From Saksenaea vasiformis B4078 (Eukaryota; Mucoromycota; Mucoromycetes; Mucorales; Saksenaeaceae), in contig JNDT01002356.1 of the NCBI GenBank assembly GCA_000697055.1, forward strand, positions 248,001 to 312,000: a stretch of DNA of 64,000 nucleotides, read 5' to 3'. Shown here piece after piece: positions 1 through 11,822 of this stretch. A program made the translations under genes and the position numbers. Below the pieces are notes generated by a model that was not told the origin of the DNA, searched no databases, and saw only the letters and a program-made list of their open reading frames with translations. The first letter of the stretch is position 1, and each line of letters opens with the position of its first letter.

Positions 1-1416
1 AATGGTATGGCGCCCTTATTTTTGCGCCCATGGGTTATCTTGGCTCGTACGGTATTCAGTACCTGTTCTACTACATACCAGGACCGGAACACGTGGATAT
101 CGAATATGGCACGCTCATCTCCATCATGGTTACGTTTGCCTTGGCAACAGCCTTGTCAACCCAGACTGGCGTTGCAAGCTCGTACATCTTTTGGGTCTAC
201 TGTTTTATCTTGCTCATTGCATGTATGATCAATGAATTCCTGCTGAAGCCTGTCCAAAAGAAGAGTAAGGTGAAAGAGCCAAAAGTGCATATGTGGACCT
301 ATGCAGTGAGCACGTTCCCTCTCGCTCTCTTGTATACCGATTACGCCCACGCCTTGATCGACATTTTTGTTCCGCTGACAGGCCGCATGGGTGTGCAGAC
401 ACCTGTGGATATCGTTGTTGCCATTATCTTTGGCATGATCTCCTTCATGGTCAGCCTGCCCTCCGTGGCCCATGTTCATCGGTTCGGCAAACGTTATCTA
501 GGAAAAATCCTTGTGCTGCTCTTTGTTGTGCAAGCGGCCGCTCTGGGTGCGGTCTTCTTGGGTGGAGGTGTTTATGGCGGATGGGCTTTCCCTTACGATG
601 AGCTTCATCCTAAACGCATGTAAGTGATGTCTTTGTCTCTTTTTATTGAAATTTGTCGCGTTGTGGAAGTGCTGATAGAAAGGATGTAGTTTTGTCCAAC
701 ATTTGAAAAATCTCACCTCGGGTGAAATTACCGTCGGCATTGCTGAGGCGGACCGTGGTCCGTACATCCACACGATCGTCCAAGCGCTCGAGAACGAACT
801 AGGTGTCAAGGCAAAGATCCATAACGAGCCGTCGGATATGAATGAATGGGAATCGGTTTATCCTTTCAACGCCTTCTTGGGTGGCTACAATTTGGACGCC
901 ACCCCCTACATTCGAAAGCACGGAAACAGTGATGTCCTTGCCAATACAACAGCGCTTGCTGACGCATTACCGGGGCCATTCCCAACGTTAACCGTCCATA
1001 ATGATACATATGATCCTGTTACCGGTGTAAGAACCTTTTCGGTGGTGTGCGTCGCGCCAACGTACACGTGGACAGTCATTACGTTTGATGGTCATGTGGT
1101 AGACTGGAATGTTGGTGACGAGGAGCCCTTGTCGACATCGTCACACTATGTATTGCGCCACGTCGCAGGCTACGGTAGCGAAGGATGGCGGTTGGATCTG
1201 GCTGTACGCGTGCCAGAGGAAGAGCGTGCCCAGGCTGAGGCAGGTCAATGGAAGATGCGGTTCGAGTTTACTGCGCTTGAAAAGGAAAGTTTTGCAGGCC
1301 ATCGCAAGGAACGCCTTGTAGCCGATGTTGGTATGCTGGCTGCGGTCGACCGTATTTTGCCAATCTGGGCCACACCTACATGGCTAAGCACTGTTGTCAA
1401 GATCTGGGAACTGTAG
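1..1416 (+). CDS. ER metallopeptidase 1-like (M28 family) protein, C-terminal part
   Basis: This is the 3' part of a gene that begins left of the window. The frame is open from the first bases. Exon 1 runs to 619, the intron is 620-689 (GTAAGT donor, TAG acceptor), and the last exon runs 690-1416. The visible N-terminal third has about five hydrophobic membrane segments. The rest is a soluble lumenal domain containing IFVQHL and GPYIHTIVQALE, which resemble the conserved C-terminal domain of ERMP1/Fxna proteins. The family is an ER or vacuolar multi-pass membrane protein with an N-terminal M28 zinc peptidase domain. That catalytic domain would lie outside the window, so activity cannot be judged. 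The assignment rests on overall sequence resemblance and membrane layout. Confidence 0.8.
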
Positions 1417-2031
1417 ATCGTTTTCTTATCTTATCATTTTCATCCTCTGCTAGCTAACTAGTCAGTTAGTTAGGACCTCGTTCTAGCATTGTAGACCAAA
1501 ATCCCTCATCCATAGAAAAAAAATTTTCCATCCGAATCTTTTTTTTTTTTTTTAAAAAAAAGAAAGAAAGAAAGAAAAGAAAAAGACAGCTGTTATGTTT
1601 CTTTTTGGGAAAAAGAACGTGTGTGATATATTGTCCTTACCAGTTTGCCTACTCGGGCAAAGCGTACGTCACCCGAGGTCATATGGTATCGCGTTGATTT
1701 AGCGAGTGGAAGCAACTACAGAAGGCTGGAAGTAATGCAAATCCTGGAGATCTCCCGTGACAGATGAGTTTGTGACACCATTTACTTAAGTAGATGGCGG
1801 GCAGTGAGAGCGCCGCCACAGCAGAGCCGATTCAGGACCAACAAACACCACGTAACTTTTAAAAGCACAAATAGCTCCATACTTGCAGGTCAATCGAAGG
1901 AAATATCTGATGACTTTTTGGAATGGAACGGAGCGGAGCGGAGCGACAGAGCTTCAGTCTTTCTGTTTTCTGAAAAATCGTTTGCATCTACGTAGATGAA
2001 CACATCTCGCAAAAAAAACATTCCTATTGGA
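1417..2031. other. Intergenic region between convergent genes
   Basis: This holds the 3' flank of the metallopeptidase gene, with a poly-T/poly-A tract at 1540-1585, and the 3' flank of the first Sel1 gene. A perfect 14-bp palindrome, CATCTACGTAGATG, lies at 1985-1998, and a short GGAGC tandem lies near 1928-1942. I see no convincing gene. Confidence 0.5.
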
Positions 2032-3993
2032 TCAGCGTAAAAACGGCCTTTTATTACACAATTTCCTGCCCATCGATTCTGCTTTTCTATGCTGTTGGGT
2101 GGCTGCTCGCTTGAACATATTGAATGCCTTTCTAACATCTTTATCTACACCTATGCCATACATGTACGCAATGCCCAGATGATACTGAGCATCGCGATCA
2201 TCTTCTTCAGCGGCGTTCCTCAGCCATTCAAACGATTTGCTGTGGTTTCGCTTAACGCCCTGCCCATGTTTATATAACAGTGCTATTCTGACTTGTGCCC
2301 TCACGTATCCTTGCTTTGCAGCTTTTATCAACCATTCAGATGCCTTCGTATAATCTTGAGCAATTGTTTGTTCATCCTGGCACATCGTCTCTATCTCAAC
2401 TTGCGCACTGTAGTTATTCTGATCCGCTGCTTTCAACAGCCATTCCACGGCCGCGACGTAGTCCTGCTCTACGCCTGTGCCATTCTTATATGAAAGTCCG
2501 AGATTGCGTTGACCGTACACATCGCAGTTCTCGGCCGCCCTCCTATACCACTCGGCCGCTTTGGTGCAATCTTGATCTACGCCTTGCCCAATTTCGTACA
2601 TGTATCCTATCCAGCTTTGCGCATCCGGATCGTCTTGTTCTGCTGATTTCATTAACCATTGAAAAGCCTTTACGTAGTCCTGCTGTACGCCTGTGCCATT
2701 CTTATATGAAGTCCCAAGCTTGAATTGACCATACGCATCGTCTTTCTCGGCCGCTTTCCTGTACCATTCAACTGCTTTAACATCGTCTTGATCAACGCCT
2801 AGTCCGTCTTCGTACAGAAGCCCTATCCAGCTTTGCGCGCTCGTGTTGCCCTGATCTGCTGCTTTCATTATCCATTCAAAAGCCATTGCGTAGTCCTGCT
2901 CTATACCCGTGCCATTCTTATATAAAAGTCCAAGGTTGTATTGAGCCCAAGGATCGCCTTTCTCTATTGCATTTCTATACCACTCGATTGCCTTAACGTG
3001 GTCCTGATCAACTCCCAGACCCTTGTCGTACATAACGCCTAGCCAATTTTGTGCATCCGTGTAGCCCTGATCTGCTGCTTTCGCTATCCATTCAAAAGCC
3101 ATTGCGTAGTTTTGCTCTACGCCCGTGCCATCCTTATATGAAAGTCCAAGATTGTATTGAGCCCAAGGGTCGCCTTTCTCTATTGCTTTTCTGTACCACT
3201 CGATTGCCTTAACGTGGTCCTGATCAACTCCCAGACCCTTGTCGTACATAACGCCTATCCAATTTTGTGCATCCGTGTAGCCCTGATCTGCTGCTTTCGC
3301 TATCCATTCTAAGGCCTTTACATGATCCTGCTCTACGCCTGTGCCATTTTTATATAACAGTCCAAGATAATATTGACCACGTGCATCACCTTTTTCCGCT
3401 GCTTTCCTATACCATTCAGCTGCTTCGCCGCAGGTTCCTTCTATTCCTTGTCCATTCTCATACATTAGTCCAATATCAGTCTGTGCCGCCGCATAGTTAT
3501 GATCCACTGCCTTTTTCAACCATTCGAGCGCTCGCATATAGTCTTGCTGTACACCTAAGCCATCTTTGTACATAATTCCCAAGTTATACTGCGCCTTCAC
3601 ATGGTTCTGGATAGCTGATTTGGTAAACCATTCGAAAGCTTCAATGTAATCTATTTCCACGCCACAACCGTCTTTAAACGCTATCCCAAGATCGTATTGT
3701 GCCTCACTATGATTCCCACTGGCTGCTCTCTTGAACCACTTGATCGCTTCAACGTGGTTCTGGTTTACCACTTTTCCATCCCTATATATTGTTGCAATCT
3801 TGTACTGTGTATCCGTATCTCCATCGTCGACGGACTTTCTCAATAGATCAAACGCTTCAATTTGGTTTCGGTCTATCTCTGTACATGTATCTACCGATAA
3901 CGCAACGCTTTCCTTCGAGCGAGAGAGGATGAACGACTGAAGAAGGAGTATTTGGTAATACCTGCAAAAATGATATTTCCACCTCTTGAGAAG
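2032..3993 (-). pseudogene. Sel1-repeat protein, downstream tandem copy, 5' end out of frame
   Basis: The open frame encodes 16 consecutive 36-residue Sel1 (TPR-like) repeats and a short tail ending near MGRKLC. Odd and even repeats alternate: one class carries YKNGTGVEQDY, the other GVMYDKGLGVDQDH, so the true unit is 72 residues. It is closely related to the copy at 5429-7675 but has two repeats fewer. The frame is open up to a stop at 3994-3996 and contains no ATG until 3573, inside repeat 3. Compared with the upstream copy it has two extra bases in the GA-rich tract near 3929-3937, which disconnects the shared 5' ATG-containing sequence. Sel1 proteins usually act as adaptors or scaffolds in signalling or ER quality control; the ligand here is unknown. 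It may still be translated from ATG 3573 or through a missed 5' intron. Confidence 0.7.
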
Positions 3994-5428
3994 TCATAAA
4001 CGAAAAAAGAGGAATGATGGTCCTTTGCTATTTCGCGTACTTAAATAAAGTAAAGTTTGTGGCTCAGTCAGTGCTACATAGTGTCACGGTGAGCAAACAA
4101 CTCAGTTTGAACTTAGAGCTGTACAATGACGTTGAGCAATAGCCCAGTGAATAGAGCGTTATCGTTGCTAACGTATAGAAGTTTATCAGTGAAATCATCG
4201 TTTTCTCCCTTATGCTGAGTGATATGATTGCATGTGTTCCCTTTTTTAGCGTATATCCTGAATTTGAAAACATATTGTTGACACCAATTGTGTGAATGGT
4301 TCGTGCTGTCGTGTAATTTTTACGATACTGTTGCCTGGACCGATGCCACTTACCATTAGTCAAGCAACAGTCTACTTATCGCAACCAAACTTTTTTTTTG
4401 CATCTTCATTGATGGACTTTGGATACATGAAGCTTGCCTTTAGGATCCGCTTCTTTGGCAGACCCAACCTTGGAGATCTGCATTATGTATATATGAGTGG
4501 CATTTCTATCGAAGCACTTCTGCTGGTGCAGCGGGGTTGTTATACAGCGTTTCTACTGTACACTCCTGCCATGCCTGACCATTGGACCGTTATCTTGATG
4601 TATTGATTAGGGCAGCCTTATATTCGATGGGTGGGTCCTATAGAAAAGGAAACGAAGCGCCCGCCTTGTATCGCATCATTGAATGTCGTGATGTTGTCCG
4701 CGCGATTACTCGTTTATCCTGCCTTCTACAAGCGTTCTGTGCGAATCACCCTATCCCAGAGAAGTAGGCGCCTAACTGCTGTGTAATACCTGTCTGCAGA
4801 CTGTGAACTTCAGAATGTGTTGTGTTTTGCATTTGCTGGGTCGACAACATATGCTTTTTTTGTGCCTGGGCGTTCCACCAGCTCAAGTCTTTTAACTTTT
4901 GCATCGATCAACGAACTTGATTCCTTAGTGGAAACACTATGCACTCAACTAACATGAAGCTTCATCCATAGCAACTGTTCTTAAATGAGGTGTTCCTGCT
5001 TCCACAAAGACACCTTGTAGCTTGTACTGGCAGCCACAGCGCATCAAACCCGTGACGGATAGGATGAGGGAGATGTGCTCTGACCGGGAATAACAGTATC
5101 CGTAGTCTTTATGACAGCCCATGTAGGCCTTGAGGTGATGATGAATGTAGTTTACACACGCAGACCCACTATGGTCCAGCGCCAAGATCATGCAAGCTAA
5201 AGAATCGATAAAGGAACACAAATGCTTCCAAGATTATGTACAGAAAATTGGGTAATGGAGATGCTGCTGAGATCAGCGCTCCACATAAACGTCTATCACA
5301 TCTTGTATTTGAGAATATAATCTTCTGTGTCATGCAACTGAACCAATTGCTACATGAAAGAAGTGATATGCAAAGGGCTGCATTCGATGAATGTAAAAAA
5401 AAAAAAATTTCTCTTTTCGGTGTAAAAT
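3994..5428. other. Spacer between tandem Sel1 genes, containing duplicated promoter
   Basis: The first 300 to 400 bases (about 3994-4400) align in patches with the upstream flank of the other Sel1 gene (about 7610-8000). Shared blocks include GTGGCTCAGT, an AACGT(A/G)TAGAAG stretch and a CTTAGAGC stretch. The duplication therefore carried the promoter as well as the coding region. The remainder, to 5428, has only short unrelated open frames and a poly-A tract near 5396-5406. I see no further gene. Confidence 0.5.
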
Positions 5429-7675
5429 TTATTGAAGCTGGCGCAGCTCTTGACATAGCTTCTTGCCCATAGCTTCGGCTTTTCTATGTCGTTGAATGGC
5501 AGCTCGCTTGAACATATCGAATGCTTTTCTAACGTCTTTATCTGTACCTATGCCATACATATATGCAATGCCCAGATGATACTGAGCATCGCGATCATCC
5601 TCTTCAGTGGCGTTCCTCAACCATTCAAACGATTTGCTGTGGTTTCGCTTAACGCCCTGCCCATGTTTATATAACAGTGCTATTCTGACTTGTGCCCTCA
5701 CGTATCCTTGTCTTGCGAGTTTCATCAACCATTCAAACGCTTTCACATAATCTTGAGCAATTGCTTGTTCATCGTGGATCATAGCTTCTATCGTAGTTTG
5801 TGCATCCGTGTGATCTTGGTTCGCTGCTTTCATCAACCATTCCAACGCCTCGATGTAGTTCTGCTCTACGCCTGTGCCATTTTTATATGAAAGTCCAAGA
5901 TTGTATTGACCGTGCGCGTCATTTTTTTCGATTGCTTTTCTATACCACTCGATTGCCTTAATATGGTCTCGAGCAACGCCTTGCCCATTATCGTACATAA
6001 CCCCTATCCAGTTTTGCGCATCCTTGTGATCCTGATCTGCTGCTTTCATTAACAACTCGAAGGCCTGTACATAGTCCCGCTTTACGCCTGTGCCGTTCTT
6101 ATAAGAAAGTCCAAGATTATATTGGCCGTGTGCATCATCTTTTTCCACTGCTTTTCTATACCACTCGACCGCCTTAGTATGGTCCTGAGCAACTCCTTGT
6201 CCATTATCGTACATAACGCCTATCCAATTTTGTGAATGCACATCGTCCTTAAGCGCTGCTTTCATCAGCCATTCGAAGGCCTCTACGTAGTCTTGCTCTA
6301 TGCCTGCACCATTCTTATATGAAATCCCAAGCTTGAACTGACCATAGGTATCGTCTTGCTCGGCTGCTTTCCTGTACCACTCGACTGCTTTGACATCGTC
6401 CTGAGCAACACCTTGTCCATTGCTATACAGAAGCCCTATATAGCTTTGTGCATCTGGATCGTCCTGTTCTGCTGCTTTCATTAACCATTCAAAGGCCTTT
6501 ACGTAGTCCTGCTCCACACCCGTGCCATTCTTGTATGAAAGTCCAAGGTTGTATTGAGCGCACGCGTCGTTTTTCTCCGCTGCTATTCTATACCACTCGA
6601 TTGCTTTGTCATAGTCTTGCTCCACACCTTGCCCGTTATCATACATAACGCCTATCCAATTTTGCGCGCTCGTGTTGCCCTGATCTGCTGCCTTCATTAA
6701 CCATTCAAAAGCTATTGCGTAGTCCTGTTCTACGCCCGTGCCATTCTTATACGAAAGCCCAAGGTTGTATTGAGCCCAGGAATCACCATTCTCTATTGAT
6801 TTTCTGTACCACTCGATAGCCTTAGCGTGGTCTTGATCAACTCCTAATCCTTCGTCGTACATAACGCCTATCCAATTTTGTGCATCCGTGTTGCCCTGGT
6901 CCGCTGCTTTCCTGAACCATTCCAAGGCCTCTACGTAGTTCTGCTCGACGCCTGTGCCATTTTTATATGACCGCCCAAGGTAATATTGACCACGCGCGTC
7001 TCCATTTTCGGCTGCTTTTCTATACCACTGAACTGCTCCGCCAGAGTCTTCCTCCACTCCTTGTCCTTTCTCATACATTAATCCAATATCAGTCTGTGCC
7101 GCCGCATAGTTATGATCCACTGCCTTTTTCAACCATTCGAGCGCTCGCGTATAGTCTTGCTGTACACCTAAGCCATCTTTGTACATGAGTCCCAAGTTGT
7201 ACTGCGCCTTGACATGGTTCTGGATAGCTGATTTGGTAAACCATTCAAAAGCTTCAGCGTAATCTTTCTCCGCACCACGACCATTTTTAAACACCATCCC
7301 AAGATCGTACTGTGCCTCGCTGTGATTCCCACTGGCTGCTCTCTTGAACCACTTGATCGCTTCAACGTGGTCCTGGTTTACCACTTTTCCATCCCTATAT
7401 ATTGTTGCAATCTTGTACTGTGTATCCGTATCTCCATCGTCGACGGACTTTCTCAATAGATCAAACGCTTCAATTTGGTTTCGGTCTATCTCTGTACATG
7501 TGTCTTCCGACAATGCAACGCTTTCCTTCGAGAGAGAGAATGAACGACTGAAGAAGGAGTATTTGGTAATACCTGCAAAAATGATATTTCCACCTCTTGA
7601 GAAGTCATAACTAAAACGAAAAGAAAAGAAGAAGCTTGGCCGTGTGACATTCTGCATACTTAATACATAGAGCAT
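5429..7675 (-). CDS. Sel1-repeat protein, upstream tandem copy
   Basis: A 748-residue single-exon frame starts at ATG 7675. After about 75 residues without obvious domains come 18 full 36-residue Sel1 repeats, then a tail ending near MGKKLC. The repeats alternate in two classes, giving a 72-residue period: SYKNGTGVEQDY (class 1) and WIGVMYDNGQGV (class 2). Sel1 repeats form an alpha-helical solenoid used for protein binding. The protein has no clear signal peptide, membrane segment or CaaX box, so a cytosolic or nuclear scaffold is the simplest reading. The next gene downstream on the same strand is its close paralog, so this is a tandem duplication with repeat-unit turnover. The start is uncertain because the first 60 residues have an unusual, low-quality composition. 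Confidence 0.82.
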   Translation of the reverse strand: MLYVLSMQNVTRPSFFFSFRFSYDFSRGGNIIFAGITKYSFFSRSFSLSKESVALSEDTCTEIDRNQIEAFDLLRKSVDDGDTDTQYKIATIYRDGKVVNQDHVEAIKWFKRAASGNHSEAQYDLGMVFKNGRGAEKDYAEAFEWFTKSAIQNHVKAQYNLGLMYKDGLGVQQDYTRALEWLKKAVDHNYAAAQTDIGLMYEKGQGVEEDSGGAVQWYRKAAENGDARGQYYLGRSYKNGTGVEQNYVEALEWFRKAADQGNTDAQNWIGVMYDEGLGVDQDHAKAIEWYRKSIENGDSWAQYNLGLSYKNGTGVEQDYAIAFEWLMKAADQGNTSAQNWIGVMYDNGQGVEQDYDKAIEWYRIAAEKNDACAQYNLGLSYKNGTGVEQDYVKAFEWLMKAAEQDDPDAQSYIGLLYSNGQGVAQDDVKAVEWYRKAAEQDDTYGQFKLGISYKNGAGIEQDYVEAFEWLMKAALKDDVHSQNWIGVMYDNGQGVAQDHTKAVEWYRKAVEKDDAHGQYNLGLSYKNGTGVKRDYVQAFELLMKAADQDHKDAQNWIGVMYDNGQGVARDHIKAIEWYRKAIEKNDAHGQYNLGLSYKNGTGVEQNYIEALEWLMKAANQDHTDAQTTIEAMIHDEQAIAQDYVKAFEWLMKLARQGYVRAQVRIALLYKHGQGVKRNHSKSFEWLRNATEEDDRDAQYHLGIAYMYGIGTDKDVRKAFDMFKRAAIQRHRKAEAMGKKLCQELRQLQ

Positions 7676-8494
7676 AATTTGTGGCTCAGTTGGTGCTACA
7701 TGGTGGCAACTCAGTTGGAGCTAAGGGCCCAGCTAGTGCTGCGCGATGGCGCAGCGAGCAATGATTCAGGTGTAGCTTAGAGCCTGTAAATGCGGTATAT
7801 CGTTGATAACGTGTAGAAGCTTATTAGTCAAAATGACCTGGGTTTTTCTGAGCTTCGTACTTGTCGTCTGTACATTGTTTCTTAAACTTTTCCGTACCAG
7901 GTTATGCTTAACGTCCTAAGTGACCGATTTTCCTTCGCGACGTATTACTTAGATTTGAAAAACGTACGCTAATACCGATCTTGTACGGAGAGCCCAAAAC
8001 CGTCATGTATTTTTGGTGGCCACGCCTTGTTGGTATGATTTCTTTACGATAGTTCAAGCCGTACTCCATTCATCGGGAACAGACTTCTCTGTATTTATTA
8101 TTGATTGATTTTGGGGTAGACAGGCCTAGCTTCTTCGCTTCGTATTCAATTTCAAATCTTTTTCGATCGAAGCTGAATGTGTCCATTTGCGTTGCTTTCA
8201 ACTTTAACTCCGATGTTAATTGTCGCTTTGACAAGCAACGAGGACTGAACGCCTCACATTATTATGTCTTTAAGACAGGCTCAATCTCTAATTGCAGCGG
8301 TAGGATAAGACATATATTTACTGCCTACCTTTCCGCTGTGCCTTCTTCAAAAGTGGAAATAGCAAATTTTTTGTTTGTTGTTTAATGAAATTTTGCATCA
8401 CATCAATGAGAAAAATTTATGGAAGATCCTGTATAGTTTAACATGATACACATTACAGGGAGGGAGAAGAGAGGAATGCTGAAAACAGGATTTT
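7676..8494. other. Upstream flank of Sel1 gene and 3' flank of mutase gene
   Basis: The left part is the promoter-proximal duplicate also present upstream of the other Sel1 copy. The right part (about 8100-8480) has an 81-residue open frame without recognisable features, then the 3' flank of the mutase gene. I see no supported gene. Confidence 0.45.
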
Positions 8495-10663
8495 TTAGGA
8501 CATTAAGGGACGGGTGCCGACACCGCCAGCACGGTCATACACAAGCTGGGCAACCTTATAGGCAAGTTCGTCGGTCTCTGCACGTGTAGCAGCTTCAGCA
8601 TAGACTCTGACAGCATCTTCGGTGCCGGAAGCGCTAGAAAACGTTATGTGTCAGTCATTGTGCTTGTTGTCTACATCAATGTTCGCTTACCGAACGAAGG
8701 AGCGGCCGTGACTGTACTTGGCCACATGGGTGTCAATCTCGGCTTGAAGACCTGCTGGTTCAACCAGCTGACGCTCGGCGTTCGTAGTCTTGAAGATATG
8801 GCGGTCAGCGACAACAACCTTGACAAGACGGTTGGGGAGATCAGTATAGGCCTGGTCCCATTCTTCAGGGCTCCACTGGCGGTTCGTCAAGATGGTCTCG
8901 ACAAGAAGCATATCCGACAGAGCGTCACCGACTGTCTGATTAATCAGTTCTGTAAGAGCCTGAAGCTGGCTAATCGCGTGCTTCTGCGCAGGTGTTTGAC
9001 TATGGCGGACACGTAAATCACTTGAACGCGTCGTGAATCATTTTACTTACGCTTCAGCAGTCTTGATGGTGTTGAGGGCATCAGGACTGAAAAGAACAGT
9101 ACCGTGACCATTGGCCTCAAAGTAGACACCAATGTCATATTTCTCAGCCTCATGATGGAGATGTTTCACACCAGTAGGGACACACGACACGGGCACGTTC
9201 TGAAAATGGTAAATACCATTGAGGGAGACAGATATTTAACCATTACTTACCAACACCTTGCTCAGGTAGTTGGTCGAGCTGCCATTTGCATAGGCGGTCT
9301 GGACCACACCGACCTTGATGGAATCGATACCTGCGTCCTTGACGAGTTCCATGATGAACATGGCAGCCAAACCAGCAATCTTGTCTCCGTCCAAAAGTCG
9401 GAAGACGCCATCTTTCATATGAATTGAGTATGCTATCGTCAAATAGACCATCCAACGCGTTTATCTTACCAGCATCCACGTAATAGAACACGATACGATC
9501 AGCATCGCCATCAAACGAGCAGAAACGGTCACCGTGGCCGATCTTTGCACCAAGAGGAGCGCGTTGCTGCGTCTTGACAAAGTCAGCACCACACTACCGA
9601 GCAATATCCGACATGAGAAAACATATTCAATCTTTTTTTTTTTCAATGCTCACTTACGTTCTTGTTGAGTGTGCCTTCTGTGGTAATATCATCGTTCAGG
9701 ACCTCAATGGACAAAACGTCTTCGGAAACATAAGAAAGGAATTCGCGGAGTTTAGGTGCTCCAACGCCATTGGCACAGTCAACGTGAAGTGTGGACAAAC
9801 GCGTTTTTCCTTTCTATAAAAGAAAAGCGATGATTGCCCAGTTGTCAGTACCAAAAATACATGCACATCGTGACAGACGTACCACAGCGGACTTGAATGC
9901 CTCAGATAGCTTTTTGTAGTAACCTTCTGGCGTGGGCTCGCCATAGGCATCACTCGTGTTTTCAGTATTGATGCAGCGCACGAGGTAGTGGAGCATAGGT
10001 GTCGTCAACAGACCAAAGTTGGTTGCCTTGGCACCAGACACCTGCAAACCGCTCTCAAGACACTTGACAAGTTCAGGACAGCTCGGCCTAGGTGTACACA
10101 CGTCAATTACCAAAAAAAAAAAAGAAAAAAAGAAGAGGTCACTCTTGTTCTTACCGTGTATCGAAGCCATAGATGACAGCGCCTGGGCTCTCCAGGTCAA
10201 TCTTATTGACAGAGACGATATCTTCAATCACCTCAGAAAGGCTTTCACCATCCTTGGCGTTGGCAAGTCTGGTTGCATAGGCTTCCCAAGATTGCTCCAA
10301 CATCTCTCCTCGGGGATCGACGAGTTTGACACCATTGTCCTGAAAATCCGACAAGTTGGTATAAGCACAGTTGCATGGTGTCATCTCGGACTTACTTCCT
10401 CGGGATTGTGAGAGGCTGTGATCATCACACCAATAGTAGCGCCATTGAGCTTCTTGGAGCGCAATGTGGCCAAGATGGCGACCTTGTACATCACAGAGTC
10501 CAACAAATGTGCCCTGAAACCCGGGTACATGCGTCAGTCCCAACCTTATTACATTCAGTCTAACATACTTTGTGCGGAAACCAGCAGTTCCGTAGGTATA
10601 CTTGTAGTCATCGACCTTGTGGGGAATAGTGTTGCTTTTAATGGCGTCGTAGTTGAAAGTCAT
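8495..10663 (-). CDS. PCM1: Phosphoacetylglucosamine mutase (N-acetylglucosamine-phosphate mutase)
   Basis: It converts GlcNAc-6-phosphate to GlcNAc-1-phosphate, the step before UDP-GlcNAc that feeds chitin, N-glycans and GPI anchors. Ten exons join in frame to a 546-residue protein, the usual family length: 10569-10663, 10396-10513, 10155-10339, 9883-10087, 9658-9813, 9470-9593, 9251-9411, 9051-9199, 8691-8999 and 8495-8633. The signature loops are all present: [10 protein letters not shown] near the N-terminus, catalytic-serine loop [10 protein letters not shown], metal-binding loop DGDADR, sugar-binding loop FEANGHG, and phosphate-binding [10 protein letters not shown] at the C-terminus (usually RPSGTED). 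The introns are 51 to 69 nt with canonical ends. It looks intact and functional. Confidence 0.96.
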
Positions 10664-11822
10664 GGTGTAAAGAAGAAAGAAATGGATGGTGAGCTGCAAT
10701 ACTTATTTTTAGGCAGACGTTTGAAGGGCCGCTTTGACAGACGGATCGGGCTTTGCGAACGCGTGAAAATTGGACAAATTCCAAGACTCCGTCTGTAAGC
10801 GTCTTCCTTTCTCCCTCTATCACTCTATCAGAGTTTGTAATTTCCCAAAACTTCTGCACCAAAAAAAAAAGGTTTTATCGATTCTTAGATTCCAAATTCT
10901 TCCCATTCTCCTTATCGTAATCCTCTTTGCTGCTGTTACTCCTCTTCATTCATTCTTCTGATTATCCTAAAGTTCCTGTATAAGAGAAACATTTGCTGGG
11001 CAATAAATTCGAAATTCTTCTATTTACAATTGTGAACCTCTTTGATCATTATGGTCCGCCGGAATTCAGCTTCCGTTAGCAACCTGCCAAACGCTTGACT
11101 GCCGATGGTTGTATGTCGCATCTGGAGATTGTATAGCTGAAGAATAGGACCGTGTATTTGTGCGGAGAAATGAATCATTTTCAATTGAACCTGTGGTATC
11201 TTTGATAAATACCTGGACAGCTATCATCACTGTGTCTGGAATGGATTTGATCTCCTTTGGTAGTTTTAGAACGGAACGATTATTAATAACTGTTCTGATT
11301 GCGTACCCGGAACTTGACACCACCGATTCCGACGTATTGCTCGTGCTAACTAACTATGAAGTAGATCAGCTACCGGCAGTATAGCAGATAAATGATTATC
11401 TCTTTCGTCATCTGATGAATGTACTACGACGATGCATACTTCTGCGATTTTGGTCCTGTGATAGATATTTTCTCGTTCCCGTATCCCAGAACGCGGAGGA
11501 ACCAAGCTAGAAAGAGATGTGGTTCGGCGTTGAGTATCTTAGCATCAGTCTCACTGACATCGATGATTTCCTGAACCTTCGCGACTTGCCCATTTTCGTA
11601 TTTTCGATTATTTTTTGTGTGTGGGATTGAATCCAGTCAAGCGTACTCATCACCACAGATTTTATTGGTAGATTATGTCCGCAAACGTTTGACGAACTTT
11701 TTACTTATAATGTCTTCGGAACAGCAGAGTCATTGTTGTCAGACATGCAGATCGGCAAATATTGATTGGTTTGCCTTCAAAGTTTTTCACAGTATGATTT
11801 CGAATCGTTTCTTCGTTCTCTT
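10664..11822. other. Promoter of mutase gene and decayed sequence
   Basis: The first 300 bases are T/C-rich promoter-like sequence upstream of the mutase gene. Further right, minus-strand bases 11066-11323 keep an 85-codon open frame with protein-like composition (contains TVMIAVQVFIKDTTGSIEND) but no ATG and no partner exons I could join. It is probably a fragment of a dead gene or repeat. Confidence 0.35.

Noticed and set aside
2089..3575. Plus-strand open frames across both Sel1 genes
   Set aside because: They are antisense shadows of the repeat-rich minus-strand coding sequence and recur with the same repeat period.
4070..4090. tRNA-like A box (TGGCTCAGT) upstream of both Sel1 genes (also at 7682)
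   Set aside because: No B box (GGTTCGANTCC) and no cloverleaf follow. The matching sequence is explained by promoter duplication.
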